This document shows positions 24,604 through 36,309 of a DNA stretch of 64,000 bases, in pieces (positions within the stretch are counted from its first letter, which is position 1; each line of letters begins with the position of its first letter). Source of the DNA: Scatophagus argus (lineage: Eukaryota > Chordata > Actinopteri > Scatophagidae); the NCBI RefSeq assembly GCF_020382885.2, contig NC_058507.1, forward strand, positions 139,001 to 203,000, in the 5' to 3' direction. The notes under the pieces are model-generated. The model saw only the letters and a list, made by a program, of their open reading frames with translations. It did no database searches and was not told where the DNA came from. A program made the translations under genes and the position numbers.

Positions 24604-24865
24604 ACGGAGGAGGAGGAAGAGGAGGAGGTGGAGGATGAGGAAGAGGAGTAGGAGGACAGAAGAGGAGGAGGACAGAGAAGGAGGAGGACAAGGAAGAGGA
24701 GAAGGAGGACAGAGGAGGAGGTGGACAAGGAAGAGGAGAAGGAGGACAGAGGAGGAGGACAGGAGGAGGAGGAGGAGGTGGATGAGGATGAGGAGGACAG
24801 AGGAGGAAGAGGAAGTGGATGAGGAGGACAGAGGAGGTGAAGGAGGGCAGTATAGGAGGTGGATT
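24604..24865. repeat. (GGA)n/(GAGGA)n purine tract
   Basis: About 250 bases are nearly all purine on the + strand, with GGACA/GGACAGA interruptions. It sits next to the 3' tail of the L2-like element. The Arg/Glu-rich and Ser/Leu-rich frames are artefacts. Confidence 0.9.
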
Positions 24866-24872
24866 ACAGAAG

Positions 24873-26125
24873 ACAATTTCAATTTCAATTCAATTTTATT
24901 TACATAGCATCTTTTACAATCAAATTGTCTCTAGATGCTTTACAGAGCCTGAACCCCGAGCAAGCAGACAGTGGCAAGGAAAAACTCCCTTTTGACAGGA
25001 AGAAACCCTGAGCAGGACCCGACTCACAAGGGAGAACCATCCTGCTGATAGTCGGCCGGGTGAAGGAGGAGAAGAAGAGGTAGACAGGACAGAGAGGATG
25101 AAAGAGAGAGAGAGAGAAACATGCAGTAAACATCATACGACAGGCAGATGTTGACAGTAGACACTGGGTTTGTCACTGGGTTTGTCAGAGGATGCAGTTC
25201 AACATGTAGATCTGGATGGAGAGAAACCTGCAGAAAGATACAGAGAGAGAAAGAAAGGGAGGGAGAGACACAAGACTACGAGGACAACTGGACACACAGT
25301 TAGTGACAGAATATAATGAATTATATGTTGATCTGATGAGGGGAGAGGAAGAAGAGGAGAGGAGGTGGGGGAGTAGAGAGGGTGGTGGTGTTGAGGAGGT
25401 GGAGGAGTAGAGATGGTGGTGGGGGAGTAGAGATGGTGGTGGTGTTGAGGAGGTGGTGGAGGAGTAGAGATGGTGGTGGGGGAGTAGAGATGGTGGTGGT
25501 GTTGAGGAGGTGGAGGAGTAGAGATGGAGGTGGGGGAGTAGAGATGGTGGTGGGAGAGTAGAGATGGTGGTGGTGTTGGGGAGGTGGGGGAGTAGAGATG
25601 GTGGTGGAGGAGTAGAGATGGTGGTGGGAGAGTAGAGATGGTGGTGGTGTTGGGGAGGTGGGGGAACTGCTCGGTGGATCATGTTTGTGTCCCCCAGCAG
25701 CGTAGCTATGATAGAGATTAAAGATTAACAGTTAGTCACACCTGTTCTACCTGTGGCTGTCTGTCAAGAAGTGACTGTAACTATGGCTACCAGCCCTACA
25801 CACTTTGTTTGGGGCTAACTATACGCTTTACTAAACAGAAAGGTTTTAAGTCTGGTCTTAAAAGTGGAGGTGGTGTCTGCCTGTTGAACCCAGATTGGCA
25901 ACTGGATCCACAGCAGGGCTGCCTGATAGTTGAAGACTCGTCTTCCCAGTGTTCTATTGGGACTATATGGGACTATCAGATCCTGCAGGTATGATGGGGC
26001 GAGTCCATTTAGGGCCTTATATGTAAGTAGGAGAATTTTAAAGTCTATTCTGAATTTTACTGGAAGCCAGTGAAGAGAAGCTAAGATGGGGGAGATATGA
26101 TCCCTTTTACTGATTCCTGTCAACA
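24873..26125 (-). pseudogene. L2-like LINE 3' portion with internal minisatellite
   Basis: On the minus strand the block begins (26123) with a reverse-transcriptase C-terminal segment containing RDHISPILASLHWLPV, then FRIDFKILLLTYKALNGLAP and a final STFKTRLKTFLFSKAYS before a stop near 25812. These are hallmark motifs of fish L2/CR1-type ORF2 ends. The 3'UTR continues to the tail (GTTTTTCCTTGCCACTGTCT, then GATGCTATGTAAATAAAATT, then ATTGAAATTGAAATTG) at 24873. The element is 5' truncated and its 3'UTR is interrupted by a minisatellite (25345-25670). Confidence 0.8.
25345..25670. repeat. minisatellite, GTAGAGATGGTGGTGG-type unit
   Basis: GGGGGAGTAGAGATGGTGGT and variants with GTGTTGAGGAGGTGGAGGAG spacers recur throughout about 325 bases, giving an irregular array of roughly 20-50 base units. 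The Ser/Pro/His-rich minus-strand frame is an artefact. Confidence 0.85.
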
Positions 26126-27929
26126 GAGACAGAGGAACATGATTTGTCTCTCTTTGGAGGTTTAAGTAAAGCTGATGTTCTGTTCATGGGCTTAGTCCAA
26201 ACAGTCCTGCAATCCTGAACCCCATCAGCCTCCAGAGAAGAAGACTTCATCAGATTTAAACAGCTGCTAAACAAAGAATTTCCGGAACAGATGAAACCAG
26301 ACCAGAAATAGTTTCAGACCACGTGGACCTGGATTAAGAGTCTTGTTGCACAGTTCTTGACCTTGGAAGGAGACCAGATGGCCCTCATGAATTCTGATCA
26401 AAGATATTCTCTTCAGGGCTTTGAATATGTCCCAGTGGGAAGTTCTGGACTTGAACCCGTGTGCGCTTTGGGACCAGAAAGACTTAAACTCCAAACATCA
26501 CTGCAGACTTTTAGCATTCGAGGCTACTAAGACCTGGACTAAAGCTTGCTGCTGAATTCCAGACCTTTCAGATCTGGTGGGAGGGCCAGATTTATTGATT
26601 ATTTTTGGATGATTAAAACCTGATCTATGAGTTTCAGAGCAGAGTTCTGGACTACGTGTGGTCCAGGTTCAGCTGTTCCAGAACTTTCTACTGGGACTCT
26701 TGAGACTCTGAAAGGACACAGCAAGTCTGAACACATCTGATCCGACCATGTTTCAGGTGAATAAGCTTCACATCCTGGACTAAAACCCAGTTTGAAAGAC
26801 TGAAAGTGTGTTCATGATTCAGGACTTGTGGAAAGGAGCTTTGGGCTTTCTGTGTGACTCACAGGGTAGTAAATCCTGCAGCAGTCACACTAAAAGCTCC
26901 TCACTAATAATTATTGTGTACCTGCAGGGACTGACTCACCTGTCACCTGTCCATGACCTCGTCACATAGACTGACAGACTCCAGCACACAGGATGGGAGG
27001 TCATGAGGAACTGACACTGACTGGGAGACTGAACCTGGACCCGGCTCTGAAACTGAATGGGTCCCTAGAGGACAGGTGCGTTGCATTGTTTGTTTGGGGT
27101 CCTCAGGACGGAGTACATCATTGTCTTTGATTTGCTGTCAGTGTAGTCCTCCTGTCCACCACTGACCCCAGAAGGACTGAGACCAGAACAGGTTCTGTGT
27201 GTGTGCCTGTGTTACTGTGTGTGTGTGTGTTATTGTGTGGTGTGTGTGTGTGTTACTGTGTGTGTGTGTGTTATTGTGTACGTGTTTTTATGATCTCGTG
27301 GGGACAAAAACCTTTTTGCACAGCTACACGTGGGGACTCACCTACCTTATGGGGACCTTTAAGGTTGAGTTTGAGGTTCAGGTTAAGGTCAGGGTAAAGG
27401 TCAAAGGTCAGGGTCAGGGTTAGGCAAGTTATGGTTTTGGTTTGAGTAAGTCTGTCGGAAATGAATCTAAGTTTATGTAATGTCCCCACTGGGCATGAAG
27501 ATCTACACTGTATGCGTGTGTGTTAATGCGTGTCTGTGAGCAGCCTGTTATTAAAGTCATGTTGGTGGTTTTGTTTCCCCCCTGAACTCTTCAACTGTAT
27601 TTTATCAGATCAGCTATCTATACACGCATGCACACACACACTGAAGTATTTCCTGTCAGACACCTGCAGATGACAGGTGAGCTCAGTTTATCTCACAGTG
27701 AGACGTGTCTCACCAGATCATCAGATGTTCTCAGATCACGTGACCTGTGACCTCACATTGACCTCTGACCCTCCAGTCTCATTTCAGACTTCAGACCCAC
27801 AAACCACCTGCACAGGTGGACAGTGCTAAATACATTTACTGCAGTCCTATACTTGTACTCTGTCCCCTCTCACAGCTCAGTCTGAGGGTAACTGACACTT
27901 TTTCTCTCGTTTATTGGTGGATGCTGCCG
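26126..27929. other. intergenic, no gene seen
   Basis: 26130-26780 is full of GGACC/AGACCTGGACT-like words and looks like old degenerate repeat. A (TG)n cluster lies at 27197-27275. A reverse CTCF-like core (CACCAGCAGGCGGCAG on the minus strand) lies at about 27925-27942, next to the LINE insertion. Confidence 0.5.
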
Positions 27930-29085
27930 CCTGCTGGTGTCACTGAGAACAACAGCTTTAAATGCTGTGAGAATCCTGTTTTTTGACTTCTCAAGCGCAT
28001 TCAACACAATTCAGCTGGTGCTGCTGAGAGGGAAGCTGGAGAGGGCAGGAGTGGACAGACATTTGGCTGCTTGGATCATCGACTACCTCACCAACAGGCC
28101 ACAGTATGTGAGACTGCGTAACTGTGTGTCTGAGGTGGTGGTCTGCAGCACAAGGTGCTCTCACCTTTCCTCTTCACCCTCTACACCTCGGACTTCACCT
28201 ACAACACCAGCAGATGTCACCTCCAGAAGTTCTCTGACGACTCAGCCATTGTTGGCTGTGTGTCTGAGGGGAATGAGACGGAGTAGAGGTCAGTCATTGT
28301 GGACTTTGTGGACTGGTGTGAGCGCAACCACCTGTGCTTAAACACCAGTAAAACAAAGGAGATGGTAATTGATTTCCGGAGAAGGACATTACCACATACA
28401 CCAGTGAACATCCAGGGCTCGGACATTGAGATGGTGGACAGTTTTAAGTACCTGGATGTCCACCTCAACCATAAACTGGACTGGTCACATAACACTGATG
28501 TCCTGTACAAGAAGGGCCAAAGTCGCCTCCACCTTCTGAGAAGACTGAGGTCCTTTGGAGTGTGCAGGCCCCTTCTAAGGACTTTTTATGACCCTGTGGT
28601 AGCCTTTGTTATTCACTACACTGTGGTCTGTTGGGGACCGGGCAGCACGGACCGGGACAGGAAGAGACTGAACAAGCTGGTCAGGAGGGCCAGCTCTGTC
28701 CTGGGCTGCCCACTGGACTCTGTGGAGGAGGTGGGTGAGAGGAGGACGTTAGCCAAGCTGACATCCATCATGGACAACACCTCTCATCCTCTGCATCAGA
28801 CAGTGGAGGCTCTGAGCAGCTCCTTCAGCGGCAGACTGCTACACCCTCAGTGTAGGAAGGAGCTACAGCAGCTCCTTCATTCCCACTGCTGTTAGACTGT
28901 ATAATTCTATGGTCGAGTCCTCTTTCCTCCCTTATGAGGACTTGTATATAGCTGTATAGTGTACTGTGTTTACTTACCTTGTAAATTGTTAATTTATTTT
29001 ACCTCTACATTCTTTTGTTTTTGCACTCCTCTTCTGTCCTTGTGAGCTGCCACAACAAGTGAATTTAAAGTTCATCTTATCTTAA
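27930..29085 (+). pseudogene. non-LTR retrotransposon reverse transcriptase, frameshifted and 5' truncated
   Basis: Frame 1 (27958-28155) contains VRILFFDFSSAFNTIQ, the RT motif A with its catalytic Asp, and AWIIDYLTNRPQYVRL. The expected APQG segment is damaged at about 28150 by a frameshift. The next frame contains SPFLFTLYTSDF and FSDDSAIVG, the motif C Asp pair, and a stop (TAG) at about 28285. The third stretch (28299-28895) contains LNTSKTKEMVIDF, FKYLDVHLNHKLDWS, RLHLLRRLRSF, and a C-terminal SIMDNTSHPLHQTVEAL segment. The 3' end is TTCATCTTATCTTA at 29085. This is a dead copy of a fish jockey/L2/Rex1-type LINE. The family name is approximate. Confidence 0.85.
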
Positions 29086-29448
29086 ATGTTAACAGTTTGT
29101 TGATGTAAAATACTGGCAGAAATGAGTCTGGCCTACCAGTCACTGACCTCCAGGGGCTGAGAGTTTAGCTGAGATCAGTTATTGATCAGTTATTGATGTT
29201 TAAAGCCATTGATATTCTCAGGTACAATTTGATCTCTGATAAATATTGTTCATGTTTTTTCTTCTCAGGAGAGCTGCAGGTGAAAGTGGTGATATCAAAC
29301 TGCCCAACAGCAAACTACATTACTTGACTTGTGAGCTGAGAGCAGTCTGACCACACACATAGTGTGAGTATCCTCTGCTGCCACAAGATGGAGTCAGAAC
29401 CTGCAGAACCAAGAGAATAACATCTCATGAGTCCTGCCATTCCTCCCA
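29086..29448. other. spacer between LINE and clec14a duplicate
   Basis: About 360 bases of non-repetitive sequence. Nothing recognisable was found. Confidence 0.5.
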
Positions 29449-29497
29449 GTTCATCACTCAGCTACACGCACAGTTTGGTTCTAATAAACAAACTGAA
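29449..29497 (+). repeat. left direct repeat flanking the clec14a duplicate
   Basis: The block contains GTTCATCACTCAGCTACACG and CAGTTTGGTTCTAATAAACA, and ends ACTGAA. It is nearly identical to 29958-30004 in the same orientation. Confidence 0.8.
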
Positions 29498-29957
29498 TCT
29501 CAGGACTGGGGTCAGGGTTAAGATGTAGTTCAGGTCCAATTTTAGTGTCTGCTTCTGATTCTTGGGTAGCATGTTCAGGTTCAGGTGCGGTTGATTCTGG
29601 TTTTTATTTTGCAGGTCTAGATTTAGGTTTACGTGGTTCTGTTGCACTAGGTTTCGGCTCCGATGCAGCAGGTTTAGGCTGAGGAGGAGCTGGTTCTGTG
29701 TCTCTCGGCTTGCAGATGAACTGGTACCTGGTCCTAGCTGACGGGGATCACACCCCACCTGGTCACCGCTGACCCATTTGGCCTCCCCTTCAGCGCTGCA
29801 CAGCGGACTGTTGTGCAGGTGTGTTCTGGCTCTTCCTTCCAGTGGCTCACCTGTGTCTCTTCACTGCCGTCCTCTATCCACTTGAATCCCCTCAGTGGCA
29901 GCATGGGAACCACACACTCATTCTTGACCTTCCTCAGGCCGACCCAGAATCCACTCA
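29498..29957 (-). pseudogene. partial duplicate of clec14a (lectin-domain and stalk fragment)
   Basis: The block is highly similar to 32360-32815 inside clec14a, in the same (minus) orientation and 2.9 kb downstream of the matching part. It corresponds roughly to residues 82-232 of the intact protein: the second half of the C-type lectin domain and the Pro/Thr-rich stalk. The signal peptide, EGF domain and membrane anchor are missing. A two-base deletion near 29730 (CCTAGCTG where the gene has CCTACAGCTG) breaks the frame. It cannot encode a working receptor. The flanking 45-base direct repeats are listed separately. Confidence 0.9.
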
Positions 29958-30004
29958 GTTCATCCCTCAGTTACACACAGTTTGGCTCTAATAAACACAC
30001 TGAA
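29958..30004 (+). repeat. right direct repeat flanking the clec14a duplicate
   Basis: Second copy of the 29449-29497 block (GTTCATCCCTCAGTTACACA, CAGTTTGGCTCTAATAAACA, ACTGAA). Differences are a few substitutions and a two-base indel. Confidence 0.8.
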
Positions 30005-31777
30005 GTCCAGATCCCAGATGTATTTCAGAGGCATCAGCAGATGAACCAATCAGAGCTCCTTCATGCTGATGACTTCTTCTGATCTTAGCTGATCACCAGA
30101 GGAAAGATGAGGTCACCTGACCACACCTGAGCGAGTTCAGGTGAAGGAGCTTGGAGGTCCAGGAGAAGCTCAGGGGATGGAGGTCTGCGATCTGACGCCG
30201 ACCTGCGAGCTCAGGTATTTCATTAACGACCAAAGAGATGACAACAGGAAATTGGAGCAACCTTATTGAAACATTTATTGATCTGCCAATAAAACAATTT
30301 AAACACCATCATCAGCATCACCATGGTAACCAGATCTGTGGCTTCCTGTGTGAGTGTGTGTCTGAACTTCCCATGGAAATTCTACATGAATTAATAATCA
30401 CACCATTTGATTAATACTCTGCTCTCATTGGCTGAATAGAGAAATAAAATGTTTTTCTTTTCTTCCTGACAGATTATTAATCTGAATTTTAACTCAATGA
30501 GCACAAATAACTACTGACACTACTGACACCAGAGAGAGACAGACAGAGACAGAAGTTAATCAATAGTTTACAGATTAGGCAATAAAGATAAAATCTGATC
30601 CATTCAATAATAACATTGTTGTCATCGAATCATGGTGAAATGATGGCAGCAACACGTCTCAGGTTTACTGACTTTAATATAGTTAATTAATCGTCATTTC
30701 AGATTAAAAAACACATTACAACCTGCTGAAAGAACCAGCTGGACGTTTAAAATGAACTCCTGTGTTTACTGGTTTCACTGGTCGTGTTATCACAGTCTAC
30801 TTCAGAAAAGGCTTTAATAAACACATTTGTTGATTACATACAACAGAATGATAGTCACTGTGTCCTAAATCTTCAAACCATAAATAAAAAGATAATAGAG
30901 TCCGAATGATTGAAATAAAACAAATCACATCCAATCATCCCTTAGACAAGCCTGAACCCAAGTCCATGTCAAAGATAACAGTTTATTGGATAATTTAAAT
31001 GAATTGTAATTAATCAATCAATTACTGATTAATGATTAATCTGTAAGTCTTTATCTAAAATGAATACATGGTGTAATTAATTAGAATTAACCAATTTAAA
31101 CACCAGACACCAGAATAAACAGACAAGTGGATAAAATAATGAAAAAGTAAAAAAAAAAAAAGATTTCAGCCTGAAAGTCGGAGCTCAGGGATAAGCTGCC
31201 TTCAGCACATCAGGAAGCTTTACTGTGTCTTTATGCTGTCAGAGTTCAACCATTCAGTTCCACAATCTTCAAGAACATGTTATCTTTAAATTAAAATAAA
31301 TCAGGTAATGAGATGAAAAAACTCCTCTTGTCTCCAGGTAAGTTCCTCTTTTCTGTGTCTGTATAGAAAAATCCATTGAGTAACTTTAAATCAATAATCA
31401 ATATCACAATCAAGTTTGTAGGAACCAAACAAAAATTCAGACACAGAAATCGCAGGAGTCTCTGAATGGTTAAAGACGGGATCATAGACTTCATACTTTG
31501 ACTCACCTGAGGGTGAGGTTACACCAACAAACTACATTATATGATCAATCTGTCCCTCACGCGCCCCTCATCTTTGCATAGCAATTACATCCTCATGTAA
31601 ATAACAGTTCAACACTGAAGAAACCTTAACATCAAAAAAACGTCTGATCTTAGGTTAAAAAAAACTTTAAAAACAAACTTTTTCTTACTTCTACAAAGTT
31701 TGAGTCACTTTGGAGACCAGCAGCAAACTGTTGACGATGTCACTGCCATGTCTTCAACCAATCACAGCTCTGCTCCC
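30005..31777. other. clec14a 3' flank, likely 3'UTR in part
   Basis: AT-rich, without coding signal. Minus-strand AATAAA (TTTATT on +) occurs at about 30980 and 30268, either of which could end the clec14a transcript. No other feature is seen. Confidence 0.4.
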
Positions 31778-33055
31778 TCATACTGCTGCCTTCTCATTGG
31801 CTGTTCCCAAGGAATCCTTGTCATCTTTGCTCTTCAGTGCCATCTTCTCCCTTTCCTCCTGTTTCTTTGAGCACCTCTTCAGGCAGCACTTTATCGTCAC
31901 CGCAACCACCACCAGCACCACCAGTGCTGCCACGGCAACAAGCACCCACATCAGGACATCCGACATCAAGCTGTTGTCATCATTCATCAGCATACTGGTG
32001 CACACTGGTGAGTCCTCGTTGTGCTGCTCCCCACTCTCATCGGAGCAGACACACCTGTAGGAGCCCTCAGTGTTCAGGCAGGTGTGCCTGCAGGAGGTGT
32101 CACCGCCGCCACACTCGTCAATGTCCACACAGCGTCCAGAGGCATCCTTCTGGAAGCCGATCTCACACGGCTGGCAGATGGTGGTCAAGTTGGCAGGCGA
32201 GCTGTCCAGCAACCGCCACACAGCAGGGCGGCCTGCGCAGTGGAGCTCCAACTGCATGGTGGTCCAGCAATCCACCAAGGTCCTGGTGTTGTTGTTGTCC
32301 AGACTGAGGAAGCGGGCACCAGGGACATGGGGTTTCTGACACGAGTCCAATCCCAGCGCTGGTTTGGAACTGGGGTCAGGGTTAAGTCCCTGTAGTTCAG
32401 GTCCAATTTTAGTGTCTGCTTTTGGTTCTTGGGTAGCATGTTCAGGTTCAGGTGTGGTTGGTTCTGGTTTTTGTGTTGCAGGTCTAGGTTTGGGTTTATG
32501 TGGTTCTGTTGCACTAGGTTTCAGTTTCGATGCAGTAGGTTTAGGCTGAGGTGGAGCTGGTTCTGTGTCTCTCAGCTTGCAGATGAACTGGTACCTGGTC
32601 CTACAGCTGACGGGGATCAGACCCCACCCGGTCACCATTGACCCATTTGACCTCCCCTTCAGCGCTGCACAGCGGACTGTTGTGCAGGTTTGTTCTGGCT
32701 CCTCCATCCAGCGGATCACCTGCGTCTCTTCACTGCCGTCCTCTATCCACTTGAATCCTCTCAGTGGCAGCATGGGAACCACACACTCATTCTTGACCTT
32801 CCTCAGACCAATCCAGAAGGTTAATTCATTCTGCTTTAGGAGCGAAACTGACTCAGAGACCAGCTTGAAGATGTGGTTGACCTCCTGTTCAGTAGCAAGA
32901 GTGGTGAGGACGCCGGGGGAGCACTCGTTCATGGCCTGGTCGAAGTTGGCGGGGGTGTGGTGGATGGTGTAGTTTGCTGGTGAAGCCGTGATGTTTCCAA
33001 ACAGGACGGTGACCATCCAAAGAGAAACCCAGCAGGAGCAGAACCAAGGCTCCAT
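31778..33055 (-). CDS. clec14a: clec14a, C-type lectin domain family 14 member A (intronless)
   Basis: A single uninterrupted frame of 425 aa with ATG at 33055 and TGA at 31778-31780. Order of parts: signal peptide (about 1-24), C-type lectin-like domain (about 28-162, with WIGL and GWGLIPVSC motifs and cysteines 91, 124, 129, 151, 159), a Pro/Thr/Lys-rich repetitive stalk (165-235), a cysteine-containing middle region (239-300), a calcium-binding type EGF-like domain (about 311-352, DIDECGGGDTSCRHTCLN), a transmembrane helix (about 367-389) and a short Lys/Arg-rich cytoplasmic tail. This is the group XIV C-type lectin layout (CLEC14A, CD93, thrombomodulin). The absence of introns and the position between foxa1 and sec23a favour CLEC14A, an endothelial cell-surface glycoprotein linked to vessel growth. 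CD93 would be the main alternative. Confidence 0.9.
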   Translation of the reverse strand: MEPWFCSCWVSLWMVTVLFGNITASPANYTIHHTPANFDQAMNECSPGVLTTLATEQEVNHIFKLVSESVSLLKQNELTFWIGLRKVKNECVVPMLPLRGFKWIEDGSEETQVIRWMEEPEQTCTTVRCAALKGRSNGSMVTGWGLIPVSCRTRYQFICKLRDTEPAPPQPKPTASKLKPSATEPHKPKPRPATQKPEPTTPEPEHATQEPKADTKIGPELQGLNPDPSSKPALGLDSCQKPHVPGARFLSLDNNNTRTLVDCWTTMQLELHCAGRPAVWRLLDSSPANLTTICQPCEIGFQKDASGRCVDIDECGGGDTSCRHTCLNTEGSYRCVCSDESGEQHNEDSPVCTSMLMNDDNSLMSDVLMWVLVAVAALVVLVVVAVTIKCCLKRCSKKQEEREKMALKSKDDKDSLGTANEKAAV

Positions 33056-35100
33056 CTTCTCTGATGAGATCAGTCTATCGAAACAGAAAGCTGTGGTTCA
33101 GAGCAAAGACATCAGACTAATATCATCATATGTGGATGATATCAAGCTCTACAATTCTCTTTTTTCTGACTTGTTAAAAAACTGATTGATCAGCTTGATC
33201 AGGTTATTGATTGGATATGTCTCTACAACCCAACAGAAAGTCTCTCAGCTCAGATCAGGAATGTGGACACACAGACTTTATCTATCTATTAATTGATAAT
33301 AATCATCTATTTTACTCAGAACGTACGTTTCATCATTTTAATAACAATAATAATACATGTTGATATTCGTTCATTGGCATTAGGTTGGATCTGTTAGCAC
33401 GCAGCCCGTCATCACCTGAGTTCCACTTTCAACGACTTGTTTGAATGGCCTAGAATTGCACTGCAGAAAAACAAGACTTCAGGATCCCATCCATCCATTG
33501 GGAGGACATGCAGACCCCACACGGAAAGGAGGTCAGACCAAGAAGTTTCTACTATGACGTGATCACTGCAGGATTTCTCCAATTCAGATATGAGTCTGTG
33601 GAGTTGTAAATGACTCAAAACATTCAGGCTACGGCATGAACGTTTACAGTAGTTGAATCAGATTTTTATCAGGCTTGGTCAAAAACTTGTCATAAATGTT
33701 TATTTATCACAGGCAATTTTTAGCCAGCTGTGTACTGTGACAGCTCTGACAACTGTACCAGCTCTCCCACTGAAGCCTCCGAGCTCTCAGTTCTGGTTAA
33801 AATCCACGGGTTTGTTTGAGCTAGTGTCAAGGGAACCTGACATGTGGGAGTGGGGACACAGTAAGATCAAGGAAGTTACTCACTCACTAAAGGAATGTTC
33901 AGATATTTCTGTCTTTTGAATGCTAAATAAAATGGGGACTTAAGGACTTAAGCAACAACATCACATAAATCATAAGTCAGCTAAGGCTGAGTGCAGGGTC
34001 GTGTTGCTTAAGAATTTGGTCCAAAAACCTTGATGCCCTGTAGGCTTGAACCAGAAAAGGTAAAGGACGTTACTTTCTTACTGATACCTTTGCTAATGTC
34101 AGTTACAGCAAGCTGGTTCCCATTCCTGAGCGAGAGCTAAAACAAAAAACAAAGAATTTGGTCAACAGGAGGAAGGCCAGCCTGGTCAGGGCTGTACTTC
34201 CTGAAACTCCTTGTTGCAAGTGTTAATTTGATCAATCAATCAAATCAACTTTTCTGTGTCCATTCAAGCCTTTAGTTGAATTAGTTAATGATTATTTCCG
34301 GTGTGCATGGCTGCTCGCAGGATCAAAACTTTACTGACGTTACCTGCTTGATGAAACAATCTGAGAAGAAGAAGAATCACTTTATACTTTTTTTCACATT
34401 AATCTGTTAAACTGATTTAACTGTTGCCGTCACAAACATCAGAAGAGCTTTGGTCAAAGTTCAGCTGAAGGGCTGAAATGCTTACTGAGCCTCACAAAGA
34501 GGAAAAAAGTGTGAGCACAAAATCCAGTGAAATATATAAACACATAACACTTCACCAACACATTGGTGGATTACATGATTACAGGATTACGTGATGTGAT
34601 GAAGGCAGCGAGGAGCATCCTAAAGAGAAGGAGAGGACCATTCAGGTCAAAGAGCCTTCCTGTTGCTCTCAGGATGTCTGATGGATTTTATCTCTTTAAT
34701 TTTGTTTATGTCCTCCCGACTTTCATGAATTTAATGACTTTAATGACTTTGTTTTCTTACCGTCAAGTTGTCTTCTTCAGCTCTGATCTGAGAACCGATT
34801 CATTCAGCTTCTCTCCTCCACTTTTCTTCTACTTTTTCTCTGGCTTTCCTCCTACTTTCCCCACCTCTTTTCGTTGCAGTTTTCCTCTTTTCTTTTGCTC
34901 CTCTTCTCCTTCAGGTCCTCCTCTTTTTCCAGTCTCTCCTCTCTCTCCCTCTTTTCTCCTCCACAGTAGCTCTGCTGACAGAATGACTGCTGGCCTCACC
35001 CCTCATCCACCACAGCACCACTTCCACCTCCCCCTCTCCTCCAGGACAGGAAGTGTGTTGTGTCTTGATAGGGCGAGTTTTGTTTCCTCCTGAGAAAATA
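33056..35100. other. clec14a upstream region; possible LINE relic, otherwise unassigned
   Basis: At 33095-33180 the + strand reads SSYVDDIKLYNS, which resembles an RT motif C (YADD-type), and an adjacent frame continues with LDQVIDWI. This could be a tiny LINE relic. The rest, including a pyrimidine-rich stretch at 34800-34980, shows no gene. The clec14a promoter should lie just above 33055. Confidence 0.35.
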
Positions 35101-35163
35101 CTTTGCTCACTCAGAGCTGAGAAACAAACATGAAACCCATTTGAAGTCCATCAGAGTTTATTC

Positions 35164-35230
35164 ACTTTTCAGATTCAGATCAGCTTTATTGATCCCTCGC
35201 AGGACAACAAGAGCAGAGGCATGATGGGAG
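35164..35230 (-). repeat. possible LINE 3' tail fragment
   Basis: CAGATTCAGATCAGCTTTAT followed by TGATCCCTCGCAGGACAAC resembles the antisense tail of fish non-LTR elements (stop-UTR plus CTGATTCTGA-type repeats). It is short and degenerate. Confidence 0.45.
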
Positions 35231-35869
35231 TCCTGCTGCTGATTGGCAGACGGGAGAAGTTGAAGGTGAACACATCACTGAGCCTCCACAGACAATGTTT
35301 TACTGACAGCTGCTTCTCAACACCAGATGAAGAAACAATGATTCAACATGAGAGGACATCAAATGTGATTTAAGAAAGTTTTAATTGTGTATTTCTTACG
35401 TATGCAAATCAGATTCAAGTTTCAATTCATTCTGACTTTTCAGTCCAGTGGTCCTTGAGGAGGATATTTTGGAACTGGAGCTCCTTCCAGTTTAATGCTG
35501 GGAACGCTTGGAAGTCCAGTGAGAGTTTGAAACGTGAGACTGATTGACATCAGGTGTGTTGTCATAGTTTTTGCCTTTGAGGATGAAGTTTGAGATTTCA
35601 GTCTCATCAGACTGATGAATGAATGACTAACTAATGATTGACTGACTAATGAATCTACACACACACACACACACAGCAACATTGTATTTGAACAAACTGT
35701 AGAAATTCTCACACATGCAGTAGAAGATCATTGTTATCACGGCGACCCAGATGCTTCCTTCTTTCTAGAGGAAGTGTGTTAAGAATGGCAGGAAGTTGGG
35801 GGTTACGGGGGCGCAGCGGTGTGACTAATGGACCACTGTTGTCATGGTAACGCTGCAATGGATAAACTG

Positions 35870-36079
35870 TGAAAGTGAAAGTGATATTTTGTCATATTTT
35901 GTCATTGGAGGGAACTCACTCCAACGAATTTCGTCCCACCCAAGTGACGTGCACCCAAGCAGTGGGGGTTAGGTACCTTGCTCAAGGGTACCTCAGCCAT
36001 GGACACCGGTACGGGGAATCGAACCAGCAACCCACCGGTTACGGGTCCGGCACCCTAACCGCTGATCCACGACTGCCCA
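35870..36079 (-). mobile_element. tRNA-derived SINE, reverse copy with internal deletions
   Basis: Read on the minus strand it begins with GGGCAGTCGTGGATCAGCGG and has both polymerase III boxes, then the GGTACCCTTGAGCAAGGTAC body and the TTTCGTTGGAGTGAGTTCCC end. Relative to the copy at 17254, the CGGGCGC...TTTGCTGTG segment and the TTAAATGCAGAGAACAA segment are missing. Confidence 0.85.
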
Positions 36080-36309
36080 CATGTGTGTGTATTTTAATCC
36101 TTGTCAGATTTAATTCAGATTAAAAGCTTTCATTTTAGAGGGATTTGTGAAACGCTTCCCCATTGGTCATTTTGTGAAGCTCACTGTGACATCACTGAGT
36201 AGCAGAACTGAACCAGTAACAGTAAACATACATGCAGTACAGCGGGTAGTACTGAATTTGGTAATCAACAGGAACAATATCGGTACTACTTTAGTACTAC
36301 TTATTGCTT

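Noticed and set aside
24586-24907. Leu/Ser-rich and Arg/Glu-rich frames
   Set aside because: Translation of the GGA purine tract.
25185-25682. 165-codon Ser/Pro/His-rich minus frame
   Set aside because: Translation of the minisatellite within the L2-like 3'UTR.
32364-32641. Gly/Trp/Phe-rich + strand frame
   Set aside because: Shadow of the Pro/Lys-rich clec14a stalk on the opposite strand.
31778-33055. Assignment as CD93 or thrombomodulin
   Set aside because: Only one EGF-like domain is visible, and the location between foxa1 and sec23a fits CLEC14A. The related genes carry several EGF domains.
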